Position numbers and translations under genes: made by a program
Notes under the pieces: model-generated
Told to the model about the DNA's origin: nothing
Database searches by the model: none
What the model saw: the letters and a program-made list of their open reading frames with translations, nothing else
Assembly (NCBI GenBank): GCA_903870275.1
Contig: CAIQCK010000002.1
Coordinates: 62,001-126,000, forward strand
Origin: an uncultured bacterium
GTDB taxonomy: Bacteria; Verrucomicrobiota; Verrucomicrobiia; CAIQCK01
DNA length: 64,000 nucleotides
Direction: 5' to 3'
In this document: positions 16,613 through 27,000 of the stretch, in pieces
Position numbering within the stretch: the first letter of the stretch is position 1
Layout of the letters: each line of letters begins with the position of its first letter

Positions 16613-17428
16613 ATGAAACTTGGCGCTTCCACGCTCACGTTCCGACGGTTGTCGCTGGCCGGCGCGCTGGACCGCATCCGGCGGCTCGGTTTTGACACGC
16701 TGGACCTCTGTTGCATCTTCTCCTCGTATTGTCCGCACTACGATCCCACGGCCTCGGCCAACAACAACACGGTTTACCTTGAAGACACGCTCGGCGGGTT
16801 GCGCATCTCGACGCTCCAGGTCGCCATGGCGCCGTGGAACAGCACCGACCGCATCGTCCGCTCCGCGCAACTGGAGTTCGTCGCCGGCTCGTTGCGCGCC
16901 GCCAAGGCCGTGGGCGCCTACGCCGTCACCGTGCAGAGCGGCAACAAACCCCGGCTCGACTCGGACTGGAGCGGCGCGGCGCAACTCGTCATCGAACCCA
17001 TCCGCATCGCCGCCCGCCGCGCTGAATCCTTCGGCGTGCAACTGAGCCTCGAACTCCGCGCCGGTACGCTGACCGAAACCGTCGAGCAGGCCGAAAAACT
17101 TCTGGAACTCATTGCCAGCCCCGCCGTCGGCGTGGCGGTGGACACCGGTTGCGTCGCCGCTGCCGGCGTTGACGTGGCCGCCGCCATCGAGCGGCTCGGT
17201 TCCCGCGTCCAGCACGTGCATTTGCGCGACGGCAAACCGGGCAACCCCATGCTCACGCCCGGCGACGGCAACGTGGACTTCGCCGCCGTTGGCCGGGCGC
17301 TTCGGAAGATCGGTTACGAGCGCGTCGGCTCGATCGCGCTGGATTGGAGCCAGCCGCCGGCCGACCCCTCCGAGGAACTCCGTCGCGCCCGCGCTCACAT
17401 CGGGGAGGCGTTCGAAACGGCGGTTTGA
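16613..17428 (+). CDS. Sugar phosphate isomerase/epimerase-like TIM barrel (cytoplasmic)
   Basis: The 271-residue protein has no signal peptide and is a compact xylose-isomerase-like barrel: MKLGASTLTFR opening strand, LSLELRAGTLT (metal Glu), VAVDTGCVAAAGVD, VQHVHLRDGKPGN (His and Asp) and SIALDWSQPP. These enzymes use a divalent metal to isomerise or epimerise sugars or inositols. A candidate promoter sits directly upstream. Its last 16 codons are copied 422 bp downstream (see the repeat entry). Substrate cannot be predicted. Confidence 0.85.
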   Translation: MKLGASTLTFRRLSLAGALDRIRRLGFDTLDLCCIFSSYCPHYDPTASANNNTVYLEDTLGGLRISTLQVAMAPWNSTDRIVRSAQLEFVAGSLRAAKAVGAYAVTVQSGNKPRLDSDWSGAAQLVIEPIRIAARRAESFGVQLSLELRAGTLTETVEQAEKLLELIASPAVGVAVDTGCVAAAGVDVAAAIERLGSRVQHVHLRDGKPGNPMLTPGDGNVDFAAVGRALRKIGYERVGSIALDWSQPPADPSEELRRARAHIGEAFETAV

Positions 17429-17925
17429 TCCCAATCGCATCCCGTCATGGCAGCGCTCTGCGTTTCTTCACCGTTGCAAAACGGGTCCGACCGCAAGCTT
17501 CTTCGTCATCTTGGAACCGCCTTAAAATGTGTTGGAGGAAGATGGACTTCGGCGGGCGTTCGAGCCTATGGGCAACTCGGGGCGACCGCAAGAACTGCGA
17601 CTCCCGCCGTCTTCGCTGCGACACCTTTCTTGTCGCACAAGAGTATGAAAACGGATGGCAGTTCCGACAGCAACAGGCCAAAACCAGGAAGCGCATCGAG
17701 GCATTGAACAAGGTTCGCCGGGCCGCCTGCCAGATCGGTCAAAAGAACGCCATGAACACGAACATGAATCGCCGCACGATTGGGGAGCATGTGCAGAAAA
17801 TTCGCCACGCCCGCGCTCACCTCGGGGAGGTGTTCGAGACGGCGGCTTGAGTCCGTCCGCGTTTCCATCATGACCTCATTCCTGCGTTTCTGCACCGTCG
17901 CGAAACCAGTCCTGGCCGCAAGCCT
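17381..17925 (+). repeat. Diverged tandem duplication of a gene junction, filling the 17429-17869 gap
   Basis: Copy A (17381-17500) covers the last 16 codons of the isomerase, its TGA and the following start-like ATG at 17447. Copy B (17803-17925) repeats this with a period of 422 bp: the tail reads RHARAHLGEVFETAA in place of RRARAHIGEAFETAV, its TGA is at 17848-17850, and its ATG is the start of the cytochrome gene at 17870. The first 48 bp agree at 42 positions. The 300 bases between the copies hold no recognisable gene. The simplest history is a tandem duplication that left the upstream copy of the cytochrome 5' end and the downstream copy of the isomerase 3' end to decay. Confidence 0.7.
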
Positions 17926-19756
17926 CCTGGTTGTTGCGGCCGTGTCATCGGCGCAGCCCGCCTGGCTGTCTCCTTCCGCGCTGGTGGCGTCGCCGGACGG
18001 CGCCACGCTCTACGTCGCCTGCGCCACCGGCAACCGAGTCGTCGTACTTGACATCGCATCCCACAAAGTAGCGCTTTCCATCGAAATGCCCGCCGACCCG
18101 ACGGGACTTTGCCTCTCGGCGGATGGCGCGCGGTTGTTCGTGACCTGCGCGGCTCCGGAGAGCCGCGTCTGCGTTGTCGAGACGGCGCGCGGCAGAATTG
18201 CCGAAGAACTTCCCGCGGGACACACCGCGATGGCTCCGGTCCTTTCGCCCGACGGCAAATGGCTTTTCGTCTGCAACCGTTTCGATAACGACGTGAGCGT
18301 ATTTGACCTGACGGCTAAAAAGGAGGTGCGCCGGATTCCGGTCAAGCGCGAGCCCGTGGCCGCGGCCATCACGACGGACGGCAGGCGCCTGCTTGTGGCG
18401 AACCATCTTCCCGCCGGTCGCGCGGACGCGGAATACGTGGCGGCGTCCGTGTGTGTCATTGACACGGAGCGCGGCCGGGTGGTGGACAACCTCTGGCTGC
18501 CCAACGGCAGCGGCGCGCTGAAAGACCTCCGCATTTCGCCCGACGGAAAATTCGCCGTCGTCACCCATCTCATCGGGCGTTTCTGGCGGCCGGCAACGCA
18601 GATCGAACGCGGCGGGATGAACGCCAACGCCATGACCATCCTCGCGCTCGACCGCATGGCGGTGCTCAACACCGTGTTGTTCGACGACTGGGACCGCGGC
18701 GCGGCCAATCCGTGGGGCGCGGCGTGGAGCGCCGACAGCCGCACGCTGGTGGTCACCCACGCCGGCACACACGAGGTCAGCGTCATTGATTTTCCGGCGC
18801 TGCTCGCAAGGCTGGTGGACATGCCGCCCACGCCGTTGCGGGTCAACGCGCCTTATGCCATCGGCGCGGCGGCGCGCGCCCCCACGGACGCTTCGGGGGA
18901 CCTGTCGTTCCTCGGCGGCTTGCGCGACCGGCGGCGCCTGCCCGTGGATAATCTTGGCCCGCGCGCCGTGGTGGTGATCGGGCGGCGCGGCTATGTGGCG
19001 AATTATTTCTCCGACACGCTGAACGTGATAGAACTCGACCGGCTGCAACCGAAGGTGGAAACGATCCCTCTCGGCCCCCGGCCGCGGATGACCGCCGTGC
19101 GCCTTGGCGAACTCTACTTCCACGACGCCCGCATCTGCTACCAGGGCTGGCAGAGTTGTTCGAGTTGCCATCCCGGCGACGCGCGCGTGGACGGGCTGAA
19201 CTGGGACCTGCCCAACGACGGCCTCGGCAATCCGAAAAACACCAAGAGTCTCCTGTTCGCGCACAAGACGCCGCCGGTCATGAGCCTCGGCGAGCGCCAA
19301 ACCGCGGAGGCCGCCGTCCGCATCGGCATCCAACACATTTTGTTCACCGTGCAACCGGAGAAGGTGGCCGGCGCGATGGACGAATATCTCAAGTCGCGCA
19401 AACCCATCCCCAGCCCGCATCTTGTGAACGGCAAACTCTCGGCCTCGGCGCAGCGCGGCGAAAAACTGTTTCACAGCGCGGAGGTTGGATGCGCGCAATG
19501 TCATCCGCCGCCGCTGTTCACGGACCTGCACACGCACGATGTCGGCACCCGCAACGCGCACGACCGCGAGACGGACCGGTTCGACACGCCTACGCTGGTC
19601 GAACTCTGGCGCACCGCGCCGTATCTTCACGACGGCTCCGTCACCACGGTGAGCGATCTGCTGGTCTTCGCCAACAAGAACGACCAGCACGGCAAAACCT
19701 CGCATCTGACGGCCGACGAAATCCTCGACCTCTGCGAGTATCTGCTGTCGCTGTAA
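17870..19756 (+). CDS. YncE-like beta-propeller fused to a two-haem cytochrome c (MauG-like) domain
   Basis: ATG at 17870 gives 628 residues with a signal peptide (LAASLLVVAAVSSAQP). The first 400 residues are YVTN/YncE-type propeller blades (VASPDGATLYVACATGNRVV and LSPDGKWLFVCNRFDNDVSV are examples). The C-terminal 220 residues contain two haem sites, C430SSCH434 and C541AQCH545, with TAPYLHDGSVTTVSDL resembling the di-haem cytochrome c peroxidase/MauG group. It should be periplasmic and redox-active, with the propeller as a binding or docking module. Start choice follows the duplicated ATG and the signal peptide. Confidence 0.85.
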   Translation: MTSFLRFCTVAKPVLAASLLVVAAVSSAQPAWLSPSALVASPDGATLYVACATGNRVVVLDIASHKVALSIEMPADPTGLCLSADGARLFVTCAAPESRVCVVETARGRIAEELPAGHTAMAPVLSPDGKWLFVCNRFDNDVSVFDLTAKKEVRRIPVKREPVAAAITTDGRRLLVANHLPAGRADAEYVAASVCVIDTERGRVVDNLWLPNGSGALKDLRISPDGKFAVVTHLIGRFWRPATQIERGGMNANAMTILALDRMAVLNTVLFDDWDRGAANPWGAAWSADSRTLVVTHAGTHEVSVIDFPALLARLVDMPPTPLRVNAPYAIGAAARAPTDASGDLSFLGGLRDRRRLPVDNLGPRAVVVIGRRGYVANYFSDTLNVIELDRLQPKVETIPLGPRPRMTAVRLGELYFHDARICYQGWQSCSSCHPGDARVDGLNWDLPNDGLGNPKNTKSLLFAHKTPPVMSLGERQTAEAAVRIGIQHILFTVQPEKVAGAMDEYLKSRKPIPSPHLVNGKLSASAQRGEKLFHSAEVGCAQCHPPPLFTDLHTHDVGTRNAHDRETDRFDTPTLVELWRTAPYLHDGSVTTVSDLLVFANKNDQHGKTSHLTADEILDLCEYLLSL

Positions 19757-19785
19757 TTGACGCTGCCAGATGCCTCTGCTAAAAC
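19757..19785 (+). promoter_or_regulatory. Candidate promoter of the DUF1284 gene
   Basis: TTGACG at 19757-19762 begins right after the cytochrome stop codon, and TAAAAC at 19780-19785 lies 17 bp further. Transcription would start near 19792, about 42 bases before the ATG at 19834. Confidence 0.4.
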
Positions 19786-19833
19786 GCGTGTATTCGCTCT
19801 TCACAGCCAGCAACCGCAAATCTTGGAATCACC

Positions 19834-20424
19834 ATGAGGACCACAGACGACCGTTCCGCGAAACTTGCCGCCACTCGCCGTGATTTCATCAAGACAGCCT
19901 CTGCGTTGACTGGAACAGCCGTGCTTTGCCCGCTGGGCTGGTGTTACACCGCGCGCGCTGCCGGCCAACCGGAAACGATCGTCATCCGCGGCCATCACCT
20001 CTTCGACATGCTCGACGCGCTCGGCACCGGCAAGTCCAGCCACAAGACGCTCGGTCCCGTGGCGCTGAAGGTCCGGGCCAACCCCAAGGCGCCGATCAAA
20101 GTCGTCGTCGGTATGGACGACATCTGCGGACCGTGCGAGTGGTGGGACCGCGCGAAAGGGATTTGCACGAAGAGCCTGAAGACCTATCCGCAGGACAACG
20201 AGAACTCGACGGCCTCCGACAAGAACGCCATCCACGTGCTGGGCCTGAAGCCCGGCGACGTGATGAAAGCCGATGAACTCTATCGCTTGATCAAGGCCAG
20301 GGTGACCAAGAAAGTTTTCGCCGAGGAGGTTTGCGTCGCCTGCCGGCTGGTGAACAAGTGCAAGGAAACCTACGAGCCAAAAATTGAAGCGGTGGTCAAC
20401 GCCCTCGCCGAGCCGCGGTCATGA
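19834..20424 (+). CDS. Tat-exported DUF1284 protein
   Basis: The 196-residue protein begins with a Tat signal (ATRRDFIKTASALTGTAVL). The mature part starts with the DUF1284 signature IVIRGHHLFDMLD and carries Cys pairs in DDICGPCEWW and VCVACRLVNKC, which could bind a metal or an iron-sulfur centre. DUF1284 proteins normally look cytoplasmic and are uncharacterised, so the Tat signal is notable and would suit a cofactor loaded before export. The TGA is one base before the start of the nitrilase-family gene at 20426. Confidence 0.8.
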   Translation: MRTTDDRSAKLAATRRDFIKTASALTGTAVLCPLGWCYTARAAGQPETIVIRGHHLFDMLDALGTGKSSHKTLGPVALKVRANPKAPIKVVVGMDDICGPCEWWDRAKGICTKSLKTYPQDNENSTASDKNAIHVLGLKPGDVMKADELYRLIKARVTKKVFAEEVCVACRLVNKCKETYEPKIEAVVNALAEPRS

Positions 20425-20425
20425 T

Positions 20426-21277
20426 ATGAGAACGCAAATGAAAGTTGCCGCCGTGCAGATGAAATTCCGGCGGACGATCCCGGAGAACGTCGCATTCATC
20501 GAGCGGCACATCGCCGGCTTCGCGCGGTCGGGCGGCGACGCCATCCTGTTTCCAGAGTGCGCGGTGACGGGCTACAACCTGGATTTCCGGAAACTCGATC
20601 CTGCGAAGATCGAAGCGGGGCTTCGGGCGGTTGCGGGCGCGGCCCGCGAGCATCGCTGCAACGTGCTGGTCGGCTCGCCGACGCGCGCTCGCGGCCGATG
20701 GTTCAACTCGCTGGTCGTGTTTGACCGGCGCGGGCGCGAGGTGTTCCGCTACCACAAGATTCAGCTCACGCCGGGCGACGCGAAATTCTTCGCGCCGGGC
20801 AACGCGCTGGCCTTCTTCCGGCTCGACGGCATCCCATGCACGGCGATCATCTGCCACGAACGGCGCTATCCCGAACTGGCACGCCTGCCGGTGATGATGG
20901 GCGCGCAAATCCTGTTTCATCCAAACGCCGGGCTGGACGCGCTCGCCGTGTCGAAGACGAAACGCGGCGGCAGGGACGGCATCGTCGCGCGGGCGTTCGA
21001 AAACCAGGTGTTCTACGTCTTTGCCAACACCGTCGGCCCGCAGGGTGGCGGATTCTGGTCCGCGGGCGATTCGAAAATCGTGGCGGCGGACACGCGCGTG
21101 CTGGCGCTGGCGAACAACCGCGATGAGATGCGCATCGAGACGACGCTCGACGTCGCGCAGGCCGGCCGCAAATACGCCCGCGAGGCCCTGCAACAACCGG
21201 CGTTCCTGCGCCCGCACTGGCGCGCGCTGCTCGCCGCCTGCCGGCGGCAGATTCGGAGTGCCGTGCGTGGTCGGTGA
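20426..21277 (+). CDS. Carbon-nitrogen hydrolase (nitrilase superfamily)
   Basis: ATG at 20426 lies immediately after the DUF1284 stop (TGATATG) and gives 283 residues. The catalytic triad of the superfamily is visible: E44 in LFPECAVTGY, K111 in YHKIQLTPGD and C143 in AIICHERRYPE. Members hydrolyse nitriles, amides, carbamoyl amines or N-acyl groups; the substrate is not evident here. An internal ATG at 20438 (MKVAAVQM) is a possible alternative start, common in this family. The short distance to DUF1284 indicates one transcript. Confidence 0.9.
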   Translation: MRTQMKVAAVQMKFRRTIPENVAFIERHIAGFARSGGDAILFPECAVTGYNLDFRKLDPAKIEAGLRAVAGAAREHRCNVLVGSPTRARGRWFNSLVVFDRRGREVFRYHKIQLTPGDAKFFAPGNALAFFRLDGIPCTAIICHERRYPELARLPVMMGAQILFHPNAGLDALAVSKTKRGGRDGIVARAFENQVFYVFANTVGPQGGGFWSAGDSKIVAADTRVLALANNRDEMRIETTLDVAQAGRKYAREALQQPAFLRPHWRALLAACRRQIRSAVRGR

Positions 21278-21325
21278 TCCTGTTCTCCATCAAGGGCCAC
21301 AGGTAACAAGCTGCAAGAAAAACAC

Positions 21326-22051
21326 ATGTGGAAGTTCAAACGCACCAAAGCTGAGCCTCCCAAACTGGTCGACAAAGCCAAATGGCAACTGGAGGAAGTC
21401 GGACAACTTGGTCTGCCGGAGGAACACGCCGGGCATCACATCGCATATTTTCTCCGATGGCTGGAGGAACGCGGATTGGTGAGTGACTGGTTTCGTGAAG
21501 AAAAAGCAGAGGAACTCGCCGCAATTCGTGAGGGACGGTTGAGTTGGCCGAAGTTTCTCATGGAATTCCTCGATGGATGCTTGACGGACGAGATGGTGAC
21601 TGCGGAGGGCAATGCATTTGGGGCCGCGTATTACGGCGAGCGAGGCAGGTTTTGGAACGACTACGGCAGCGCAGTCTCTAACGGCAAGCAGAACGTTCTG
21701 TGCGTTCCGTTCACCGAGGAGAACTACGCGAAACTGAGGACAGTTTTTGACCGGCGCCTGGGCGAGTGGCGCGCGAATCCAGCGTCCGTCGTGCGTCCGT
21801 TGACGATGCACAAGATGATTGAAGCGTCTTATTTTGGATTAAGTGCCGTGTTAATGTTCGGGGGATTTCTGGCGGTTGTGGCGGCGGTTCCGTTGCAGTT
21901 GTTCCTCTCGCCGGCTGCATCGGCCCGGCTTTCGTATTGGGGGTGGGCCAGCATAGTTGCGGGATTGTCAATAGTTCTTGTGCCGGGCTTTCTTCTCATG
22001 TACTTGGATTGGAAAAGGAAGCGACGCCTGCGCAAACGGAACACTCCCTGA
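21326..22051 (+). CDS. Uncharacterised protein with C-terminal membrane hairpin (DUF7832-like N-terminus)
   Basis: The 241-residue protein has a soluble N-terminal domain with DKAKWQLEEVGQLGLPEEHA followed by HHIAYFLRWLEERGLVSDW, reminiscent of DUF7832 proteins (AxxHIGxFLxWLxxxGL). The C-terminus has two hydrophobic helices around residues 172-195 and 205-225 and ends in a strongly basic tail (DWKRKRRLRKRN). It is probably anchored with the soluble domain in the cytoplasm. No function is known. It lies 48 bp after the hydrolase and 15 bp before the glycosidase-like gene. Confidence 0.6.
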   Translation: MWKFKRTKAEPPKLVDKAKWQLEEVGQLGLPEEHAGHHIAYFLRWLEERGLVSDWFREEKAEELAAIREGRLSWPKFLMEFLDGCLTDEMVTAEGNAFGAAYYGERGRFWNDYGSAVSNGKQNVLCVPFTEENYAKLRTVFDRRLGEWRANPASVVRPLTMHKMIEASYFGLSAVLMFGGFLAVVAAVPLQLFLSPAASARLSYWGWASIVAGLSIVLVPGFLLMYLDWKRKRRLRKRNTP

Positions 22052-22066
22052 GCAAGGAATCATGTC

Positions 22067-24004
22067 ATGAAGACGGAAAGAACATTCATCCCCTTGAGCC
22101 TGGCAGCCATCTTATTGGCCTTATCGTTGTCCATGGTTTTCGCCGCCGACACGCCGTTGCTCACGCTGCAAGGAGACAAGCGTCCGGAATGGTTGCGGCA
22201 GGACGGGATTGTGATGGCGGGGAGTTGGGAGCCGCTGTTGTTCCGCGTGCGGCGCGACGGCGGAGAGGGTTACACGCCCACGGCGGAGCAGCGCGCGGCC
22301 TACGAACGCGAGCACAGCCCGGAGATGGTGGCGAAGTTGAAATCGATCGGCGTGAACTTCGTAATGATGCACTGCTACAAGGGCGGCGGGCTGGAGGCGG
22401 AGCGAGAGAGCATGGCCGACGCGGCGAAGTTCGCCAAGCTCTGCCACGACGCCGGGTTGCGCGTGGGCTGCTACACCTACAGCGGCGCGTTCATCTGGGA
22501 GCTGTTCTTCAAGGAGATGCCGCAGGCCAAAGACTGGCTCGTGCTCAATCCCGACGGCACACCGATCACGTATGGCAAGACGGCGGGCTACCGTTACTAT
22601 TGGAACCGCAATCATCCCGACGCGGAGGCGTTTTACCGCAAGATCGTGCGGTTCGCCGTCGAGGACATGCACACCGACCTTGTCCACTTCGACAACTACA
22701 CCGTCGGCCCCGGCCACGATGCAAACTCGGTCGCGCGCTTCCGCCAATACCTGCGCAAGACGTTCCCGGCGTCGCTGCTCAAGGAAAATGGCATTGCCGA
22801 CCTCGCCGCGCTGACGCCGCCGCCGGACCACTCCTGCACCAACCTGCTCGGTCGCGCGTGGGCGGATTTCTGCTGCCAGTCCATCTCCGACTCGTTCCAC
22901 TCGATGACCCGTTATGCGCGCAAGCTGCGGCCGGACGTCCTCATGGAAACCAACCCGGCGGGCATTGACCGGACGATCCGCTGGGCGGTGGACCACGGGC
23001 GGCTGTTGCGCGGCGGCGAAGCGTTCTGGGACGAAGGCCGCCATCCCGGTTTCGTCAAGGGCACGCTCACCACGCGCATCCGCACCTTCAAGGCGGCGCG
23101 CGGCCTGAACAACTCGGCGTTTGTTTACACGATCAATCCGCTCGAAGCCGCCGAGTCCATGGCGTTCAACCTCGACTGCTTCGGCTGCATTTGCTGGTTC
23201 GAATACGGCCAGCTTTGGGAATATCCCGGCAACGTCAGGCCGATGTCGCCCGCGCTGCTGCCGTTCGCGAGCTTCTACCACAAGCGCCACGACCTGCTGC
23301 GCGACGCGAAGGTCGTGGCCGACGTCGGTGTGTTCCGGAGCTATCCCTCGATGCAGTTCGGTCCGCGGCAGGAGGCGGCGCTCGCCGGCAAGATCGAGGA
23401 CCTGCTCATCGCCAACCGTTGCCCGTTCCAGTTGGTGTTCGATCAGCAGCTCGACGAACTCTCGCGCTGGCCCGTCCTCGTGATGCCGGGCTGTGTCGCG
23501 CTCTCGGACGCGCAGGTGAAGGCGATACGCCGCTACGTCGCGAAAGGCGGCCGGCTTTGCGTTGTCGGCCCGCTGGCGACGCACAATGAATGGATGTTCC
23601 CGCGCAAGAAACCCGCCCTCGATGATCTGCCACAGGACCGCGTCGTCCGCGTGGACGAGAAAGGCGACTGGCTCGACGCCATCCGCCGCACCTGCGGCGG
23701 CCAGTTTTCGCTTTCCGTCACGAACGACTCGCCCGCCCTCTGCGCCGAACTGACCGGGCAGCCCACACGCCGCATGGTGCATCTGGTGAACTACCGCACC
23801 GACAGCCCGATGAAAGACATCACCGTCCGCGTCGCGCTGCCGAAAGGCCGCGTCGCCAGCTCCGTCACGCTCGCCAGCCCCGAACACGCCAACGACATCA
23901 CAGTGCCCTTCAAGCAGGACGCGGGCGACGTGACCTTCACCGTGCCGAGCGTCGGCGTCTATGAAATCGCAGTCGTGACACTCGGTACAGCCAAAATTGA
24001 ATGA
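22067..24004 (+). CDS. Secreted glycoside hydrolase-like protein (GH-A barrel plus trimerisation-like domain)
   Basis: The 645-residue protein has a signal peptide (FIPLSLAAILLALSLSMVFA). The central part is a TIM-barrel glycosidase-like domain: GVNFVMMHCYKGGG, AGLRVGCYTYSG, LVHFDNYTVGPG, VLMETNPAGID and CICWFEYGQLW follow the strand order of clan GH-A-like beta-galactosidases. From about residue 400 a beta-galactosidase-trimerisation-like fold (YVAKGGRLCVVGP) and a final beta-sandwich follow. Substrate unknown. It heads a co-directional series with two larger secreted proteins (6-bp gap downstream). Confidence 0.8.
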   Translation: MKTERTFIPLSLAAILLALSLSMVFAADTPLLTLQGDKRPEWLRQDGIVMAGSWEPLLFRVRRDGGEGYTPTAEQRAAYEREHSPEMVAKLKSIGVNFVMMHCYKGGGLEAERESMADAAKFAKLCHDAGLRVGCYTYSGAFIWELFFKEMPQAKDWLVLNPDGTPITYGKTAGYRYYWNRNHPDAEAFYRKIVRFAVEDMHTDLVHFDNYTVGPGHDANSVARFRQYLRKTFPASLLKENGIADLAALTPPPDHSCTNLLGRAWADFCCQSISDSFHSMTRYARKLRPDVLMETNPAGIDRTIRWAVDHGRLLRGGEAFWDEGRHPGFVKGTLTTRIRTFKAARGLNNSAFVYTINPLEAAESMAFNLDCFGCICWFEYGQLWEYPGNVRPMSPALLPFASFYHKRHDLLRDAKVVADVGVFRSYPSMQFGPRQEAALAGKIEDLLIANRCPFQLVFDQQLDELSRWPVLVMPGCVALSDAQVKAIRRYVAKGGRLCVVGPLATHNEWMFPRKKPALDDLPQDRVVRVDEKGDWLDAIRRTCGGQFSLSVTNDSPALCAELTGQPTRRMVHLVNYRTDSPMKDITVRVALPKGRVASSVTLASPEHANDITVPFKQDAGDVTFTVPSVGVYEIAVVTLGTAKIE

Positions 24005-24010
24005 GCATGC

Positions 24011-27000
24011 ATGAGCAGGAACAAGAGCATCTCGCGTTTTCCCGCCGAGTGGATGACTAGCGCTGCTGTTGTAGCTTTTCTCGGCCTCGGAGGGGTGGCG
24101 GCTTTGCCCCTATCCGCGGCCACCGTCCAGGAACGTTACTACGGCCACGAAGCCGTTCACGACGCGCACGGCGTCATCGCGCCGTGGTATCGCGGGCTGA
24201 ACGGCCAGTGTGATCTGCGCGTGCGTATCGCCGCAGAGACGCTGAAGCGTTATCCGTGGACCGCGATGACCAACGCCATCGCCGCCTATCCGCATTACGT
24301 CTTCACCAGCACATGGCGGATCGAAACCAACGGCGTCATCCGGCCCATTAATCCCGGCGATTGGATGAACGGCGACCTTGGCCAGCGGGCCACCAGTGTG
24401 TTGAACGGCTTCGTGGACTACTATCGTTACACCGGCGATCCCGCCGCCATTGCCCACGTCACCTACATGGCGGATTATATTGTGGATCATTGCGTGACGC
24501 CTACCGATCACCCGTGGCCGGGCTTGTTCATCAGTGTTCCGTCCAAAGGCAAGGCCTATCACAAGGCCGACCCGCACGGGATGATCCAACTCGACATCTG
24601 CGGCTCGACCGGTCAAGGACTCCTGCGCGCCTATCAACTCACGGGAAACGCCCGCTGGCTGGAGGCCGCCAAACATTGGGCCGATGTCCTTGCCGCACGA
24701 TGCAACCTCAACCCCGACGCCGACCCGTGGCCACGCTATGCCAATCCCGAAGACGTGAAGTGGGGAAAAAACAAGGAGGGCAACAAGCAAACGGTTGGCG
24801 TCATTATGATTCTTGCTTTCCTCGACGATCTGATCCGGCTCGGTTACACGGGCAAGGACAACGCCCTTGTAGCCGCGCGCGAGGCGGGCCAGCGATACTT
24901 GCGCGACCGATTGCTGCCGGTGTGGTGGGTGAACGACACCTGGGGCCGCTATTTCTGGGACTGGGACGGCCCGGTGCAGGAGTGTCTCATCACCTCGGAA
25001 GCGGCCCGATACATCATGGACAACAAGGCCGAGTTTCCCAATTGGTATCAGGATGCGCGAAATATCCTCACGCTGTTCTTCAATCACACCAGCGTCAACC
25101 CCGGGTCCAACGGCGACGTCTATAGCGGCGCTTGGGCGTATCCGGAATCGTCGAGTTGCTGCGGACGCTCGCTTTGGTATAGCCCGATGATTCACGCGCC
25201 CGCGTTGGCCCAATACGCCTTGGAGACAGGCGACACGTGGTGCCGCGAACTGGCCTATCGCCAGATGGTGCTGCAAACCTACGACGTGCATGAAACGGGA
25301 GTGTCCGAGGACAACATAGATGGCGGCGCCATCGTCAACGGCAACTGGCTCAACATCGCGCATCCCTTGCCGCTGCGGTTCGTGCTTGCCGGCATCGGCT
25401 GGTTGCCGGAAGAGGTGGGTGCCAGCCGGGAGAACCACATCGTTCGCTCGACCGCGGTGGTGAACTCGGTGAGCTACGGCGATGGCCGGATCGAATACAC
25501 GACCTTCGACGCGTCCGCCAACACCACCGAGGTGCTGCGCCTCGCGTTTGTGCCGAAGGGGGTGACGGCGGATGGGAAGAGGCTTGAGCGCCGGGCAAAC
25601 GCCGACGGCAACGGCTACGCGGTGAAGAAGCTTCCCAACGGCGACGCGATTGTCTCCATCCGGCACGACGGCTTCAAAAAGGTGGTCATCGTTGGTGACG
25701 ACCCGCAGCAAGTCATCGAAGCCGACAAGCTGGTTTATGAAGGCGAGTGGAAGACGGAATCGCACCTCCATGTCACTGAAGCTGCCGGCGCGACTTTCAC
25801 CGCCACGTTCATCGGCAATCAAGTGCGCCTCATCGGGCGGGCCGAGCCATCCGGCGGGTTGGCGGATGTCTATCTGGATGGCGTCAAGCAGTTGGTTCCG
25901 GTGGATTTCTGGAATCCGAGTCTGCGCAGCCAGCAGGTGCTCTACTACAAAAACGGACTGGCGCAGGACACGCACATGTTCAAGGTCGTGGCACGTGGCG
26001 GGCACAATCCGTATTCGAACGGCAACCGGGTCTGCGTCGATGCCGTGCAGTTCTCCGCTGCGAACGAGGCGTATGGCTATCCCACCGGCACCGGGCCAGC
26101 CGAAGTTCAGCGCATGATTTTTGGTTACACGGGCGGGAAAGATTATCGCGACTCGCAGGGCCACAGTTGGCGGCCAGCCACGGAGCTGGTCACGCGCACC
26201 GGCCCTGGAGCGGATTCGGTGACGAGAACATGGTGGACCGCGCCAGCCACTAATGTCATCACCGGCGCGCCGGACCCGGAGTTGTATCGTCATGGTGTTC
26301 ATGGCCGGGATTTCTGGGTGAACCTCACTGTCGGGCAGGGCAAATACCACCTCCGGCTGAAGTTCGCCGCTGCGCGCGGCCTCGACACGCGCCTGAACTG
26401 CTTCGACATCCGCATCAACGGCCAGCCTGTCGTCAGCAAACTCGATGTCGCCGCCACCGGCGGCGGGCCGGACCGCACCACCGACCTCGTCTTCAACGAC
26501 ATCGCGCCGCGCAATGGCGTCATCGAGGTTCGGTTCAAGGGTGCGCGCGTCATGGACGGCGAGAAGCCCGTTCGCGGCGAAGCCTTCGTGCAAGCTCTGG
26601 AACTCGGTCCCGGCGATGGCGGTAAAGGCTTGCAGCCTGTGTCTTCGTCCGCGCTGGAACCGACAGGCAATCTGCTCATGAATCCTGGATTCGAGGAAAC
26701 AGAACGCGGCGCGACGATGCTGCGCGGCACACAACACGATGTTACGGGATGGACTTACGAGTTTGCCGGGCCGATGAAGTCCTACATCTGGCAGGAGCGC
26801 GACTACAGCCAACATCCGCCGTGGGGCCTGCCAGAGTTTCACAGCGGCCACGGCGCCATCCGCACGCACAGCGATGGCAACGGCCAGACGATGATACACC
26901 AGGATGTCGAGGTCGTCCCGAACACCCGATACACGGCCTCCGTTTGGGTGCGCGCCGTTGATCTTCACGGCAAAGGCTTCGGCCAAAACAAGAAGGATGC

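Noticed and set aside
17344..17850. 168-codon frame between the isomerase and cytochrome genes
   Set aside because: It runs through the duplicated tail and has no coherent protein pattern before it; treated as remnant DNA.
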